A stretch of DNA of 47,546 bases from Acidobacteriota bacterium (GTDB taxonomy: Bacteria; Acidobacteriota; Terriglobia; Acidiferrales; UBA7541): positions 1-47,546 of the forward strand of contig QHZB01000205.1 of the NCBI GenBank assembly GCA_003224525.1. The letters run 5' to 3'. Below are positions 26,538-33,425 of the stretch, one piece after another (position 1 is the stretch's first letter; each line of letters begins with the position of its first letter). The notes under the pieces were generated by a model. It was not told the DNA's origin, searched no databases, and saw nothing but the letters and a program-made list of their open reading frames with translations. Position numbers and translations under genes: made by a program.

Positions 26538-27908
26538 ATGAAGTACGATGCCATCATCGTTGGTTCCGGCCAGGCCGGCAACCCGCTCGCTTACCGGCTC
26601 GCCGATTTGGGATGGTCTGTAGCGCTCATCGAGAAAAAAGATCTGGGCGGCACGTGCATCAACATTGGTTGCACGCCGACCAAGACCATGGTTCATCGCG
26701 CGCAAGTCGCTCACTACGCGCGAAACGCCGCGCGCTGGGGTGTCAACGCTTCGAACGTCAGCGTCGATCTCGCCAAGATTGTTGCTCAAAAAGACGAAGT
26801 CGTACTCAGTTTTCGCAGCGGCCAGCAGAAACAAGTCGACAAACGCGCTAACCTTCGTCTCCATCGCGGCCACGCCCGTTTTGTCGGCCCGCATCAACTC
26901 AAGGTTGGCGATGATTTGCTCGAAAGCGAAAAGATTTTCATCGACACCGGCGGCCACCCGACAATTCCTGCGATCCCCGGCCTGGATACCGCCTTGTATC
27001 TCACCAACGAATCCATCATGCAGCTCACGACCCTCCCCGAACACCTCCTGATTCTCGGAGCCGGCTACATCGGCTTGGAATTTGGGCAAATGTTTCGCCG
27101 CTACGGCAGCCGCGTCACCGTTCTGCACACCGGCAAACAAATTGTTCCTCGCGAAGATCCCGAAATTGCCGGTGGGCTGCAGAAAGCGCTCGAAGCCGAA
27201 GGCATGCAGTTCCTGCTCAGCGCCCGCACCACGCGCGTCGAAAACAAGAACGGCGCTGTCACTTTGTCTTTCGACGGAACCGCAGGCACATCCAGCCTCA
27301 CCGGCTCGCATCTCTTGGTCGCCACAGGGCGCGGTCCAAATACAGACAATCTCGGCCTGGATAAAGCCGGCATCGAAACCGGCAAGAATGGCTTTATCAA
27401 AGTGAACGGCCGCCTCGAGACCAACGTTCCCGGCGTTTGGGCCCTCGGCGATTGCAAGGGCGGTCCGGCTTTCACGCACATCTCCTACAACGATTTCCAG
27501 ATCGTTTACGGCAATTTGGTGGAAGGGAAGAATCTCACGACCGAAAATCGGATAGTGCCATTCTGCGTCTTCACCGACCCGCAGCTCGGCGGCGTCGGCA
27601 TGACCGAGAAAGAAGCTCGCGCCAAAAGTTATAAGCTCAAAATCGGAAAATGCCCGATGACGCGTGTGGCCCGCGCCATCGAGCGCGGCGAAACAGCGGG
27701 GCTTATGAAGCTCGTTGTCGATGCTACCAACGACCGCATCCTGGGAGCCTTCATCCTCGCATCCGAAGGTGGCGAACTGGTGCAAATCCTAGCTACCCTC
27801 ATGCTTGCGAATCAGCCGTACACACTCTTGAAAGGCGCCGTCTATATCCACCCCACACTCGCCGAAGGTTTTTTCGCTCTCATGGAAGACGTCAAACCTG
27901 CCGACTAA
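26538..27908 (+). CDS. MerA-like FAD-dependent pyridine nucleotide-disulfide oxidoreductase
   Basis: A 456-residue flavoprotein. The FAD-binding start is IIVGSGQAGNPLAYRLADLG, the redox pair is in GGTCINIGCTPTK (Cys-four residues-Cys), and the NAD(P)H fold has LLILGAGYIGLEFG. The C-terminal dimerisation domain with VYIHPTLAEGF is present. It has no N-terminal metal-binding domain and no C-terminal Cys pair, so it is not a complete mercuric reductase and its substrate is unknown. A dihydrolipoamide-dehydrogenase or disulfide reductase role is possible. The start is the ATG at 26538 with GGAGG six bases upstream; the open frame reaches to 26271 but that part looks non-coding. It is divergent from cydA. 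Confidence 0.9.
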   Translation: MKYDAIIVGSGQAGNPLAYRLADLGWSVALIEKKDLGGTCINIGCTPTKTMVHRAQVAHYARNAARWGVNASNVSVDLAKIVAQKDEVVLSFRSGQQKQVDKRANLRLHRGHARFVGPHQLKVGDDLLESEKIFIDTGGHPTIPAIPGLDTALYLTNESIMQLTTLPEHLLILGAGYIGLEFGQMFRRYGSRVTVLHTGKQIVPREDPEIAGGLQKALEAEGMQFLLSARTTRVENKNGAVTLSFDGTAGTSSLTGSHLLVATGRGPNTDNLGLDKAGIETGKNGFIKVNGRLETNVPGVWALGDCKGGPAFTHISYNDFQIVYGNLVEGKNLTTENRIVPFCVFTDPQLGGVGMTEKEARAKSYKLKIGKCPMTRVARAIERGETAGLMKLVVDATNDRILGAFILASEGGELVQILATLMLANQPYTLLKGAVYIHPTLAEGFFALMEDVKPAD

Positions 27909-27920
27909 CGAACCTCGCAT

Positions 27921-28073
27921 AAGAAACTTTTCGAAAAGGAAGGTCGCGCGTACCAGCCGAACTTGCCGATGCAACCGGAAGATGTGGCGGACATGGTGAT
28001 CCACTCGCTCCGTTTGCCGCGCACCGCAGAAGTCACCGACATCAACATCCCGCCGATGCAAAAGTCTTATTGA
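27921..28073 (+). pseudogene. 3' remnant of a short-chain dehydrogenase gene
   Basis: About 50 codons end at a TGA at 28071 and read KKLFEKEGRAYQPNLP, QPEDVADMVIHSLRLP, AEVTDINIPPMQKSY. This is the typical C-terminal end of SDR-family NAD(P)-dependent oxidoreductases. The frame is directly downstream of the flavoprotein stop and has no start or Rossmann region, so only the tail survives. It marks a break in the chromosome right before the tRNA region. Confidence 0.65.
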
Positions 28074-28151
28074 CCAAAGACGCCAGCGCCGTCCACAACC
28101 TCGGCTTATGCGTCTCTTCGTGCAACTGCACGCTGAATACTGAAAACTTTT

Positions 28152-28195
28152 TTCTGGTGGGGGAGAATCGAACTCCCCAGAAACGGTTTAGGAAA
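28152..28195 (-). repeat. tRNA 3'-half-like sequence
   Basis: Read on the minus strand, TTTCCTAAACC (the anticodon-loop end of tRNA-Arg CCT) is followed by a T-arm GGGAG-TTCGATT-CTCCC and CCACCA. The 3' part does not pair with the 5' half at 28251-28290, so this is not a working tRNA. A recombination relic is the likeliest reading. Confidence 0.4.
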
Positions 28196-28250
28196 CTTTA
28201 GCCTCTGTACTCAGTTCATTCTCACAATGCTTGTCGTAGTCTTTTGATGA

Positions 28251-28290
28251 GGGGCTGTAGCTCAGATGGATAGAGCATTGGTTTCCTAAA
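28251..28290 (+). pseudogene. 5' half of a tRNA-Arg(CCT)
   Basis: GGGGCTG, a full D-arm (GCTC...GAGC) and the anticodon stem and loop ending TTTCCTAAA read as the first half of a tRNA-Arg with anticodon CCT. At 28291 the sequence stops matching; the 3' anticodon stem, T-arm and acceptor end are missing. The break falls in the anticodon loop, a usual crossover place for elements that insert in tRNA genes. Confidence 0.65.
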
Positions 28291-28382
28291 ATGGCTCTAG
28301 TGACTGCCTCCATGTAGAATCAAGGACTTGAGAGGCATACAGTCGGCGTAACCTGGCGTATTTATACGCAAAAGAGCCTGGG

Positions 28383-28418
28383 TTGGGTACAGATTTGGGT
28401 ACAGACCTGGGTACAATG
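28383..28418 (+). repeat. Three tandem 12-bp repeats
   Basis: TTGGGTACAGAT, TTGGGTACAGAC and CTGGGTACAATG lie head to tail with exact 12-bp spacing, between the half tRNA and the intact tRNA-Arg. Repeats of this size and place resemble arm-type binding sites of tyrosine integrases; no integrase gene is in the window. Confidence 0.7.
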
Positions 28419-28443
28419 CTAGAATCAAAGAATCAAATTCGCT

Positions 28444-28517
28444 GGGGCGGTAGCTTAAATGGATAAAGCAAGAGTTTCCTAAACTCTAGACTGCGGGTTC
28501 GAGTCCCGCCCGTCCCA
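28444..28517 (+). tRNA. tRNA-Arg (anticodon CCT)
   Basis: A full cloverleaf can be folded by hand: acceptor GGGGCGG with CCGTCCC, D-arm GCTT...AAGC, anticodon stem AGAGT/ACTCT around loop TTCCTAA (anticodon CCT, reads AGG), T-arm GCGGG/CCCGC with TTCGAGT, and discriminator A at 28517. CCA is not encoded. It has the same anticodon loop as the half copy at 28251. Confidence 0.93.
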
Positions 28518-28647
28518 CTGGATGTTTGAGTCCGGCGCGGCATCCGTAGTGAATCCTACCCGCTGTGCAATCAATCCCCGAAACACACCACAGAAAACAC
28601 ATAGGAGAATCAGATGTCATCCGCCACCGTCGTGCCGTTTCGCTGAT

Positions 28648-28959
28648 TTAAGCGGACTCTGTAATGAAGGCCAGCGGCTCCACACGGACCCGGTACACAT
28701 CTGCCGTACTGTCAAGAATTTCGACAATCCGCGATTTCACCACAACATCGTCGGCACGCCCACCAGCGAAAGTTTCAATCCCCACTCCTACTATGATTAC
28801 TGCAGTGGCGATGATGGCACCCCATTTTTCTGCCCGTTTTTTCTCCGAGAAAAAGAGAATGACAAGTAGCCCCGCCAGCAGAGCAGCAATTAGTAGGTAC
28901 TCTCCAATGTGTCGGAGAGATTGGTACCGCTCAAGAAGTAAGTCCAGAGATTGATTCAC
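28648..28959 (-). CDS. Small two-helix membrane protein, unknown
   Basis: A 103-residue protein with two strong membrane helices (YLLIAALLAGLLVILFF and IIATAVIIVGVGIE) and a soluble C-terminal part (VVVKSRIVEILDSTADVYRV). I know no family. The start is a GTG at 28959 with AGGGGA a few bases before it, right after the broken small basic-protein gene, so the two probably shared a transcript. The frame is clean and the coding pattern is convincing. It lies in the accessory segment after the tRNA. Confidence 0.65.
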   Translation of the reverse strand: MNQSLDLLLERYQSLRHIGEYLLIAALLAGLLVILFFSEKKRAEKWGAIIATAVIIVGVGIETFAGGRADDVVVKSRIVEILDSTADVYRVRVEPLAFITESA

Positions 28960-28964
28960 GTCCC

Positions 28965-29209
28965 CTAGCGTTTCCCCTTCGCCTTCGCCGCTCTAAGCTT
29001 TGCCTACCGCTCTTTTGTTGCCTTCCCAATCTTCGCTCTCGCAGCCGCAGACATAACCCGTTTCTTCCTGCCAATCCGTTTACCGCCACCAGCTACTTCA
29101 CGGCCTAAAATCTTCCTAGCCGCACGCACCGCGTTCAACTGTTGCCGCACCTTATCCGCCTGCTTCTGTAACTTCGCTTCTTCCTGCTTCAGGCCGCTAA
29201 GATGTCCAT
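28965..29209 (-). pseudogene. Broken gene for a small basic DNA-binding-like protein
   Basis: The ATG at 29209 has a perfect GGGAGG site four bases before it and opens MDILAA. A one-base loss near 29194 shifts the frame; the next frame continues LKQEEAKLQKQADKVRQQL, then a basic part (KRIGRKKRVMSAAARAKIG) and ends at 28965. Inside it a TAG at 29004-29006 falls where Trp would be expected (KER-W-AKLRAAK). With both repairs the protein has about 81 residues: a coiled coil and a Lys/Arg-rich tail. The tail resembles basic nucleic-acid-binding segments; the family is not named with certainty. Confidence 0.65.
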
Positions 29210-29516
29210 GAATCCTCCCAGGGCCGGTATCCTCTCACGTTCAGGGGGCATCCTGTTAAGCTGCCAGCCAGAGCTAGGCAATCCGGTTGACAACTGACCG
29301 CGAAGGCGGCGAAGATTTGCAGACTGAATAAATCCGGTGAGGCTAAGTTATCCGGTAATGCGACGCAATATAAAAGGACTTAACCTCCAGGTTGGGCGTC
29401 GGGAGGGCTCCCATTGAAAATGATTTCAGAGTATCGCGCAGGGCGATGGGGTGTATGCTCGCGAAGCCTTTGGGACAAATAGGACATTCATCACAGAACT
29501 GAGAAGGAGCATGTGT

Positions 29517-30029
29517 ATGAGAAACAGCAAAATCCTCGTCGTTCTGGCAGTGGCTTTCCTGATCGTTGCTCTGCCCAATGTCGCCGTGAGCCAGGACAAG
29601 GCAACCGCTCAGGAGGTCGTCGCCAAGGTAAAGGAAGCGGCCAGCGCCCTGTCGAAGACGGGTGACTTGGCACAGTTTAACCAGAAGCAGAGTCCATGGG
29701 TTTGGAAAGACACCTATATCTTTGTCGAGGACTGCGACAAGAACGTCATGGCGGCTCACCCTCTCAAGCCGGAGTTAGTTGGCCAGGACAGCTTGTCGAT
29801 CAAGGACACCAGGGGGAAGAGCGTCCTCCCGGAGGGTTGGTGCGCTGCAGCGAAGAAGCCTTCCGGCGTCTGGATCGAATATTGGTGGGCGAAGCCCGGT
29901 GAGAAGGAGGGGTCACGCAAGCTCACTTATCTGTTGAGTGCCAAAGGAACCTCGTACGTGGTTGCGGCCGGGATCTATGACGATAAGGCAAGCATCGCCG
30001 AGCTGTCGAAGCTGAGCAATAAGAAGTAA
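29517..30029 (+). CDS. Exported single Cache-domain protein
   Basis: A 170-residue exported protein. A signal peptide (LVVLAVAFLIVALPNVAVSQ) is followed by a Cache-type ligand-binding fold: YIFVEDCDKNVMAAHPLKPE, GQDSLSIKDTRGK, GVWIEYWWAKPGEKEGSRK and TYVVAAGIYDDK-like end. Cache domains usually bind small molecules outside the membrane as part of a receptor; here the domain stands alone with no transmembrane kinase next to it. The start is the ATG at 29517 (GGAG seven bases before); an ATG two codons upstream is too close to the site. A chemosensory or binding-protein role is inference. Confidence 0.78.
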   Translation: MRNSKILVVLAVAFLIVALPNVAVSQDKATAQEVVAKVKEAASALSKTGDLAQFNQKQSPWVWKDTYIFVEDCDKNVMAAHPLKPELVGQDSLSIKDTRGKSVLPEGWCAAAKKPSGVWIEYWWAKPGEKEGSRKLTYLLSAKGTSYVVAAGIYDDKASIAELSKLSNKK

Positions 30030-30419
30030 CCGTCGGCCCTCACCCACCACACCATAAGGCTCGCGTACATGCGCTTCCTCCCACGAAGGAGAGAGTGTGT
30101 CCCATTTTGTTCGGAGGGCCGTGAACTCAAAGCGTCCAAAAGTTGAACCAATTCGTAATCTAACCCTCTTCGAGAGAGAAAAGTTGGAGAAGGCGGCCAA
30201 CTCACAAGCGAGTTAGAGATTGCCCGTCCCTTTTCTCTGCCCGGCATTCTTCTCGGCACTTCGGCGTTCACAATAGCGGGATGTCCCACTGCCCCCATGC
30301 GGTTTATCCCGTTTTAAAAGGCATTGTTATGCAATCACTGAAACTCGATAGCGAGTTTGTTGCCACCTGGAAATACATGAACCGTGTGCTGGGTTCGCTC
30401 CAGGATTAAGATATGGGAT
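30030..30419. other. Intergenic region with one possible tiny ORF
   Basis: A 390-bp gap. A 26-codon frame at 30329-30409 (MQSLKLDSEFVATWKYMNRV opening) has a weak AAGG site before its ATG; it could be a gene tail or chance. I see no promoter or terminator I would defend. Confidence 0.35.
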
Positions 30420-31034
30420 ATGGAAGCTACTGGTGAACGCCAGTCAAATATCCTCGTTCGCTCAGAGATGGGTTGGACGAAGGTGGCTGCGTGGGCCGCA
30501 CTGGGCACTTCGCTCCTGTTCGCAGTCCTGAATTGGCACGTGTGCTGGCTCTTCAGAAACGAACCACAGAACCTAGTAGTTTTCTTTTACCCTCTCGCGT
30601 GGCTGGTCCTGTTTTTTGCCGTTCGGACAAGATGGCGGTTGGTGTTTCTGTTGGTCACGATACCTGCACTGTTGTTGGTGGCAAACGGGCGCTGGGGGAT
30701 AAGTGAAATGAATTCTGGTGCAGAATCAGCGGCTTTCCAAGCGCTGCACCAAATGCAGTCCAGCCTCAGTGCGTCCAGGGCCGAGCATCACCAACAAGAG
30801 TATCCCGACGCCCTACCGTCAATGAACCTCTCGCCATACGCGCAAAAGTATTACCGATTCGAATATATTCCAAGGCGTTCAGAAAACGGAGAGATTGTCG
30901 GCTACATCATCCAAGCCACTCCGGCCCGGCGCGACTGCGAGTTTCACAGAAGCTTTACGATTGCAGATGATGGCCGAGTCTTCTGGACGTTGGAGCCGCG
31001 AGCAGCCACGCTCTCAGACATGCATTACGAATGA
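30420..31034 (+). CDS. Membrane protein with pilin-like exported part
   Basis: A 204-residue protein. The N-terminal half has three membrane helices (AAWAALGTSLLFAVLNW, VFFYPLAWLVLFFAV, LVFLLVTIPALLLVANG). The C-terminal half (about residue 110 on) reads like the soluble part of acidobacterial type IV pilin-like proteins: SAAFQALHQMQSSLSASRAE, YYRFEYIPRRSENGEI, then FTIADDGRVFWTL. The join of a multi-helix part to a pilin-like part is unusual. The ATG at 30420 is chosen because the helix region starts soon after; no good ribosome site is seen, and the frame extends to 30384. Function is unknown. Confidence 0.65.
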   Translation: MEATGERQSNILVRSEMGWTKVAAWAALGTSLLFAVLNWHVCWLFRNEPQNLVVFFYPLAWLVLFFAVRTRWRLVFLLVTIPALLLVANGRWGISEMNSGAESAAFQALHQMQSSLSASRAEHHQQEYPDALPSMNLSPYAQKYYRFEYIPRRSENGEIVGYIIQATPARRDCEFHRSFTIADDGRVFWTLEPRAATLSDMHYE

Positions 31035-31040
31035 CGGGCT

Positions 31041-31144
31041 ATACGCGGGACATGGGCCGGGCCAGCCACAGCAAAACTCTTTTGGGACTTGTGGAACATG
31101 AAACAATAGAATTGCGCTTCCGAACGCAGCTTTCACTTGTCCGG
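31041..31144 (+). repeat. Imperfect direct repeat, copy A
   Basis: About 100 bp beginning near GGACATGGGCCGGGC, closely similar to copy B at 31625-31724. Both contain AAAACTCTTTTGGGACTTG exactly. Copy A carries five extra bases that break the frame that in copy B reads GHGPGTAKLFWDLWN. It follows the stop of the pilin-like gene. Confidence 0.65.
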
Positions 31145-31197
31145 CGCTTCATTGGTGGGCGAGCTGTGTGAACCGGGAGTTAGGATTTGGTCATCGG

Positions 31198-31476
31198 CTA
31201 CGTCCGACGAACGTAGCGAACACGTTTTCGAAATATTATGAATATGGCAGCTACCAGCGCCAGGAGAATAAACTGGATGCCAATTGAATGGCTCGCGTAC
31301 CAGCAAACAATCTCTGGAGCATGATATTGAACTCCTCTCCCCGCAAGTGCTTCACACGGCTGCAAATTGAGTGAGGCTTTCGGTTTGAAAGCGACCTGGC
31401 GGACAGTTCGGACAAAAAGGAAAATCAAAAACATAACGCTTGCCAAAGATGGATTGCGAGATGACGTAGATAACAT
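31198..31476 (-). CDS. Possible small membrane protein
   Basis: A 92-residue frame with two hydrophobic stretches (SVMFLIFLFVRTV and IQFILLALVAAIFIIF) and a basic end. The start codon at 31476 has no clear ribosome site, and I recognise no family. It sits between two copies of the 100-bp repeat in an area with several relics, so it may be decaying or not expressed. Confidence 0.4.
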   Translation of the reverse strand: MLSTSSRNPSLASVMFLIFLFVRTVRQVAFKPKASLNLQPCEALAGRGVQYHAPEIVCWYASHSIGIQFILLALVAAIFIIFRKRVRYVRRT

Positions 31477-31512
31477 CAAGTGGTGTTGGCAACGCCCACC
31501 AGATGTCCGCCG

Positions 31513-31609
31513 GATTATGCCGACTTAATTGAGCATCGCTGGGACTCGACAGTCAGTTATTGAGATGAGAGAAAACCGGGTTGGCGACGAGACTCAATTC
31601 GGCATAATC
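31513..31609. repeat. Long inverted repeat (two arms, 59-bp centre)
   Basis: GATTATGCCGA then AATTGAG on the left arm (31513-31533) mirrors CTCAATT then CGGCATAATC on the right arm (31593-31609), with four extra bases in the left arm. No gene lies between the arms. Mobile element ends or a folded RNA are both possible. Confidence 0.55.
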
Positions 31610-31624
31610 AGGAAGGCGGCATTA

Positions 31625-31724
31625 TATGCTGGGCATGGGCCAGGCACGGCAAAACTCTTTTGGGACTTGTGGAACAAGAAACACTAGAATTGTGCCTCCG
31701 AGCGCAACTTCAACTTGTGCGGCA
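31625..31724 (+). repeat. Imperfect direct repeat, copy B
   Basis: Second copy of the repeat at 31041-31144. One frame reads LYAGHGPGTAKLFWDLWNKK and stops, as if it were the tail of a gene. The fragment at 32333-32446 ends in a similar way. Confidence 0.6.
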
Positions 31725-31819
31725 ACACGGCTAAGGAGTTACGGGCCACGGAAAATCTCCTTGGCTGTTACCACCTCTCTGCTGCTATCCTGCATCCGAA
31801 TGCAGATGGAGGTGTTTTC

Positions 31820-32299
31820 ATGCAAAGACGTATGTTCGCAGGCCTTTTTCTTGTCTCTCTCTTCATCGTGTCCGGTGGCGGAGCGCAGCAATTCCCAGCG
31901 GACAGCGAAAAGCCGGTGTGGACGATGGAGTCCATTAAAGTGAAACCCGAAATGTTCGGCTTCACGCTGGGTCATTTGGACGACAACTGGATGCGAGAAC
32001 GCGAGGAAGCCAAGCGTCAGGGTGCCGTCGTGAGCTATTACCGCATCGCAGAAGAAGGTAACGGGGACAGCGACCGGAGCATTGTGTTGTTGACAGAATT
32101 TAAGAATCCGGTTGCCTATGGCACCCGTGAGGAGCTGTTCGCCTCGATACGCAAGCAACGCAAGAAGTTGCCGAACAATACGCCGGGCGTAGTAAGGCTT
32201 GGTCGGCTAGAGGACCTCTATGAAGCCATGACTACACGCGTATTTCGGGATTATTCGGATATGGACAATGTGCGGTTGCGACTTCTCTCGAAGAAGTAG
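31820..32299 (+). CDS. Small exported protein, unknown
   Basis: A 159-residue protein. A signal peptide (FAGLFLVSLFIVSGGGAQQ) is followed by an alpha/beta domain with VWTMESIKVKPEMFGFTLG, ASYYRIAEE-like strand and SIVLLTEFKNPVAYGTREEL. This pattern recalls dimeric alpha-beta barrel proteins, but I would not name a family. The start is the ATG at 31820 with GGAGG about seven bases upstream; the open frame reaches back to 31715 without a site. It lies just after repeat copy B in the accessory segment. Function is unknown. Confidence 0.68.
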   Translation: MQRRMFAGLFLVSLFIVSGGGAQQFPADSEKPVWTMESIKVKPEMFGFTLGHLDDNWMREREEAKRQGAVVSYYRIAEEGNGDSDRSIVLLTEFKNPVAYGTREELFASIRKQRKKLPNNTPGVVRLGRLEDLYEAMTTRVFRDYSDMDNVRLRLLSKK

Positions 32300-32332
32300 C
32301 ATGTAGCGCCGAATCTTGAGAAGTTGACTTAA

Positions 32333-32446
32333 ACGCGCCTCGGTACTTCTGACCCGCATTGTCCCCGATTGACCGTAACCGGACATCTGCCGAATGGTGA
32401 CCCGGCGACGGTCAAACTCTTCTGGCAGGTATGGGACAAGGAGTGA
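32333..32446 (+). pseudogene. Tail-like gene fragment related to repeat copy B
   Basis: A short frame without a start reads GHLPNGDPATVKLFWQVWDK and stops at 32444. Its end matches the KLFWDLWNK tail in repeat copy B (31625-31724). It looks like a third relic of one gene family. The parent family is not identified. Confidence 0.4.
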
Positions 32447-32465
32447 TGAAGGTGGAGTGCCGGGG

Positions 32466-32705
32466 TTATGACGTACGTTTGGCGCGATGATTCGCCTTCT
32501 TGGCCGCTTTCCGCTGCGCCTTCTCGTATTTCTTCGTTGCTTTCTGCTGCTTCTTGGCTGCCTTCCTATTCATCTTTCGCTGCTTCTTGTCCGCCTTCCG
32601 GGACTGGCGCGCACTTTCAGCGACACTCATATGCTGAGCTTTAGCTGGTAACGAGCATGCAACACTCAAGGCGACCAGCAGTGTGAAAACAGCAATTCGT
32701 TTCAT
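32466..32705 (-). CDS. Small exported Lys-rich protein
   Basis: A 79-residue protein with a signal peptide (MKRIAVFTLLVALSVACSL, cleavage near AKAQ) and a highly basic helical remainder made of Lys/Arg/Gln/Ala runs (KKQRKMNRKAAKKQQKATKK). I take the ATG at 32705 because the leader starts there and AGGGA lies upstream; the frame runs to 32744. Similar tiny basic exported proteins occur in Acidobacteriota, to my knowledge without a known role. Binding to surface polyanions or nucleic acid is only a guess. Confidence 0.65.
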   Translation of the reverse strand: MKRIAVFTLLVALSVACSLPAKAQHMSVAESARQSRKADKKQRKMNRKAAKKQQKATKKYEKAQRKAAKKANHRAKRTS

Positions 32706-33031
32706 TCCGAATTTCCCTTTTGACTTCAAGAACGACACCAGCATATACCCATCTCGCCCGTGAAAGGCTCAAATCTGAGCGCCTAGCTAGAACCGCCACC
32801 CGGTGATTACATGCGAAATTGAACATAGAACCCCGCTGACTACGATTCGTCAGAGTGAGCATAGGCGACCAAGCTCGGCGACTGCAGCCCGGCTCTGCAT
32901 TTTGCAAAATCGTATATCACGGTGACTGTTGATCTTCAACCAAAGTGATAGCATGTCCGCGGAGCCCCCTCGTTTTTAGTTAGAACTGCAAAAGCCAAGA
33001 AAGCCTCGCGTGGAGCATGATTTGCAAACCA
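32706..33031. other. Intergenic region, nothing recognised
   Basis: About 325 bp between two minus-strand small genes. It should hold the promoter of the Lys-rich gene. I find no gene, strong repeat or terminator in it. Confidence 0.5.
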
Positions 33032-33310
33032 TTACTTGCAGTCTGATCCGCATGGTCGGTAATATGCCGCCCTGTAACCGGCTTTAAGCGCTTCACACTC
33101 GCTCATGTATTTGCCCTGCTTCGTCTTTGCGTACCAGCGACTGCCAGGGCAATGGTAAATGCCGCCTTTGGTATTCACCCATACTCTGATTTCTTTCTTT
33201 TGCTTACTGTCTTGAGTTGTGGAAGTCGCTCGCGGCGCAGGACCAGACACAGATCCGCTGATAAGGAAAAGCCCGAGCAGTGTAGCTGCGAGGAGCCGTA
33301 AGTATCTCAC
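33032..33310 (-). CDS. Small exported Cys-containing protein
   Basis: A 92-residue protein. A signal peptide (LRLLAATLLGLFLISGSVSG) is followed by a compact domain with VWVNTKGGIYHCPGSRWYAK, YMSECEALKAGYRAAY and CGSDC. The HCPGxRWYxxT...ECEALKAGYR pattern is familiar from small exported domains and from tails of some nucleases in bacteria; function is not established to my knowledge. The start is a GTG at 33310 with GGGAGG eight bases upstream. The Cys could bind metal or form disulfides. It is a monocistronic small gene at the edge of the accessory segment. Confidence 0.72.
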   Translation of the reverse strand: MRYLRLLAATLLGLFLISGSVSGPAPRATSTTQDSKQKKEIRVWVNTKGGIYHCPGSRWYAKTKQGKYMSECEALKAGYRAAYYRPCGSDCK

Positions 33311-33425
33311 CGGACTTGCCTCCCGCGGCTTCGTCTCAAGGGAGAATTACTGCAATATATCTACTCTTTTTGGGTAAGGCGGTCAAGCGGCGAGCCACTT
33401 GCTTTGCCAGTTCCGCCCGTCTTTG

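Noticed and set aside
26538-27908. Flavoprotein as a true mercuric reductase
   Set aside because: There is no metal-binding N-terminal domain, no C-terminal Cys pair and no mer genes nearby.
28383-28418. Tandem repeats as a CRISPR array
   Set aside because: Units are 12 bp without spacers, and no cas gene is present.
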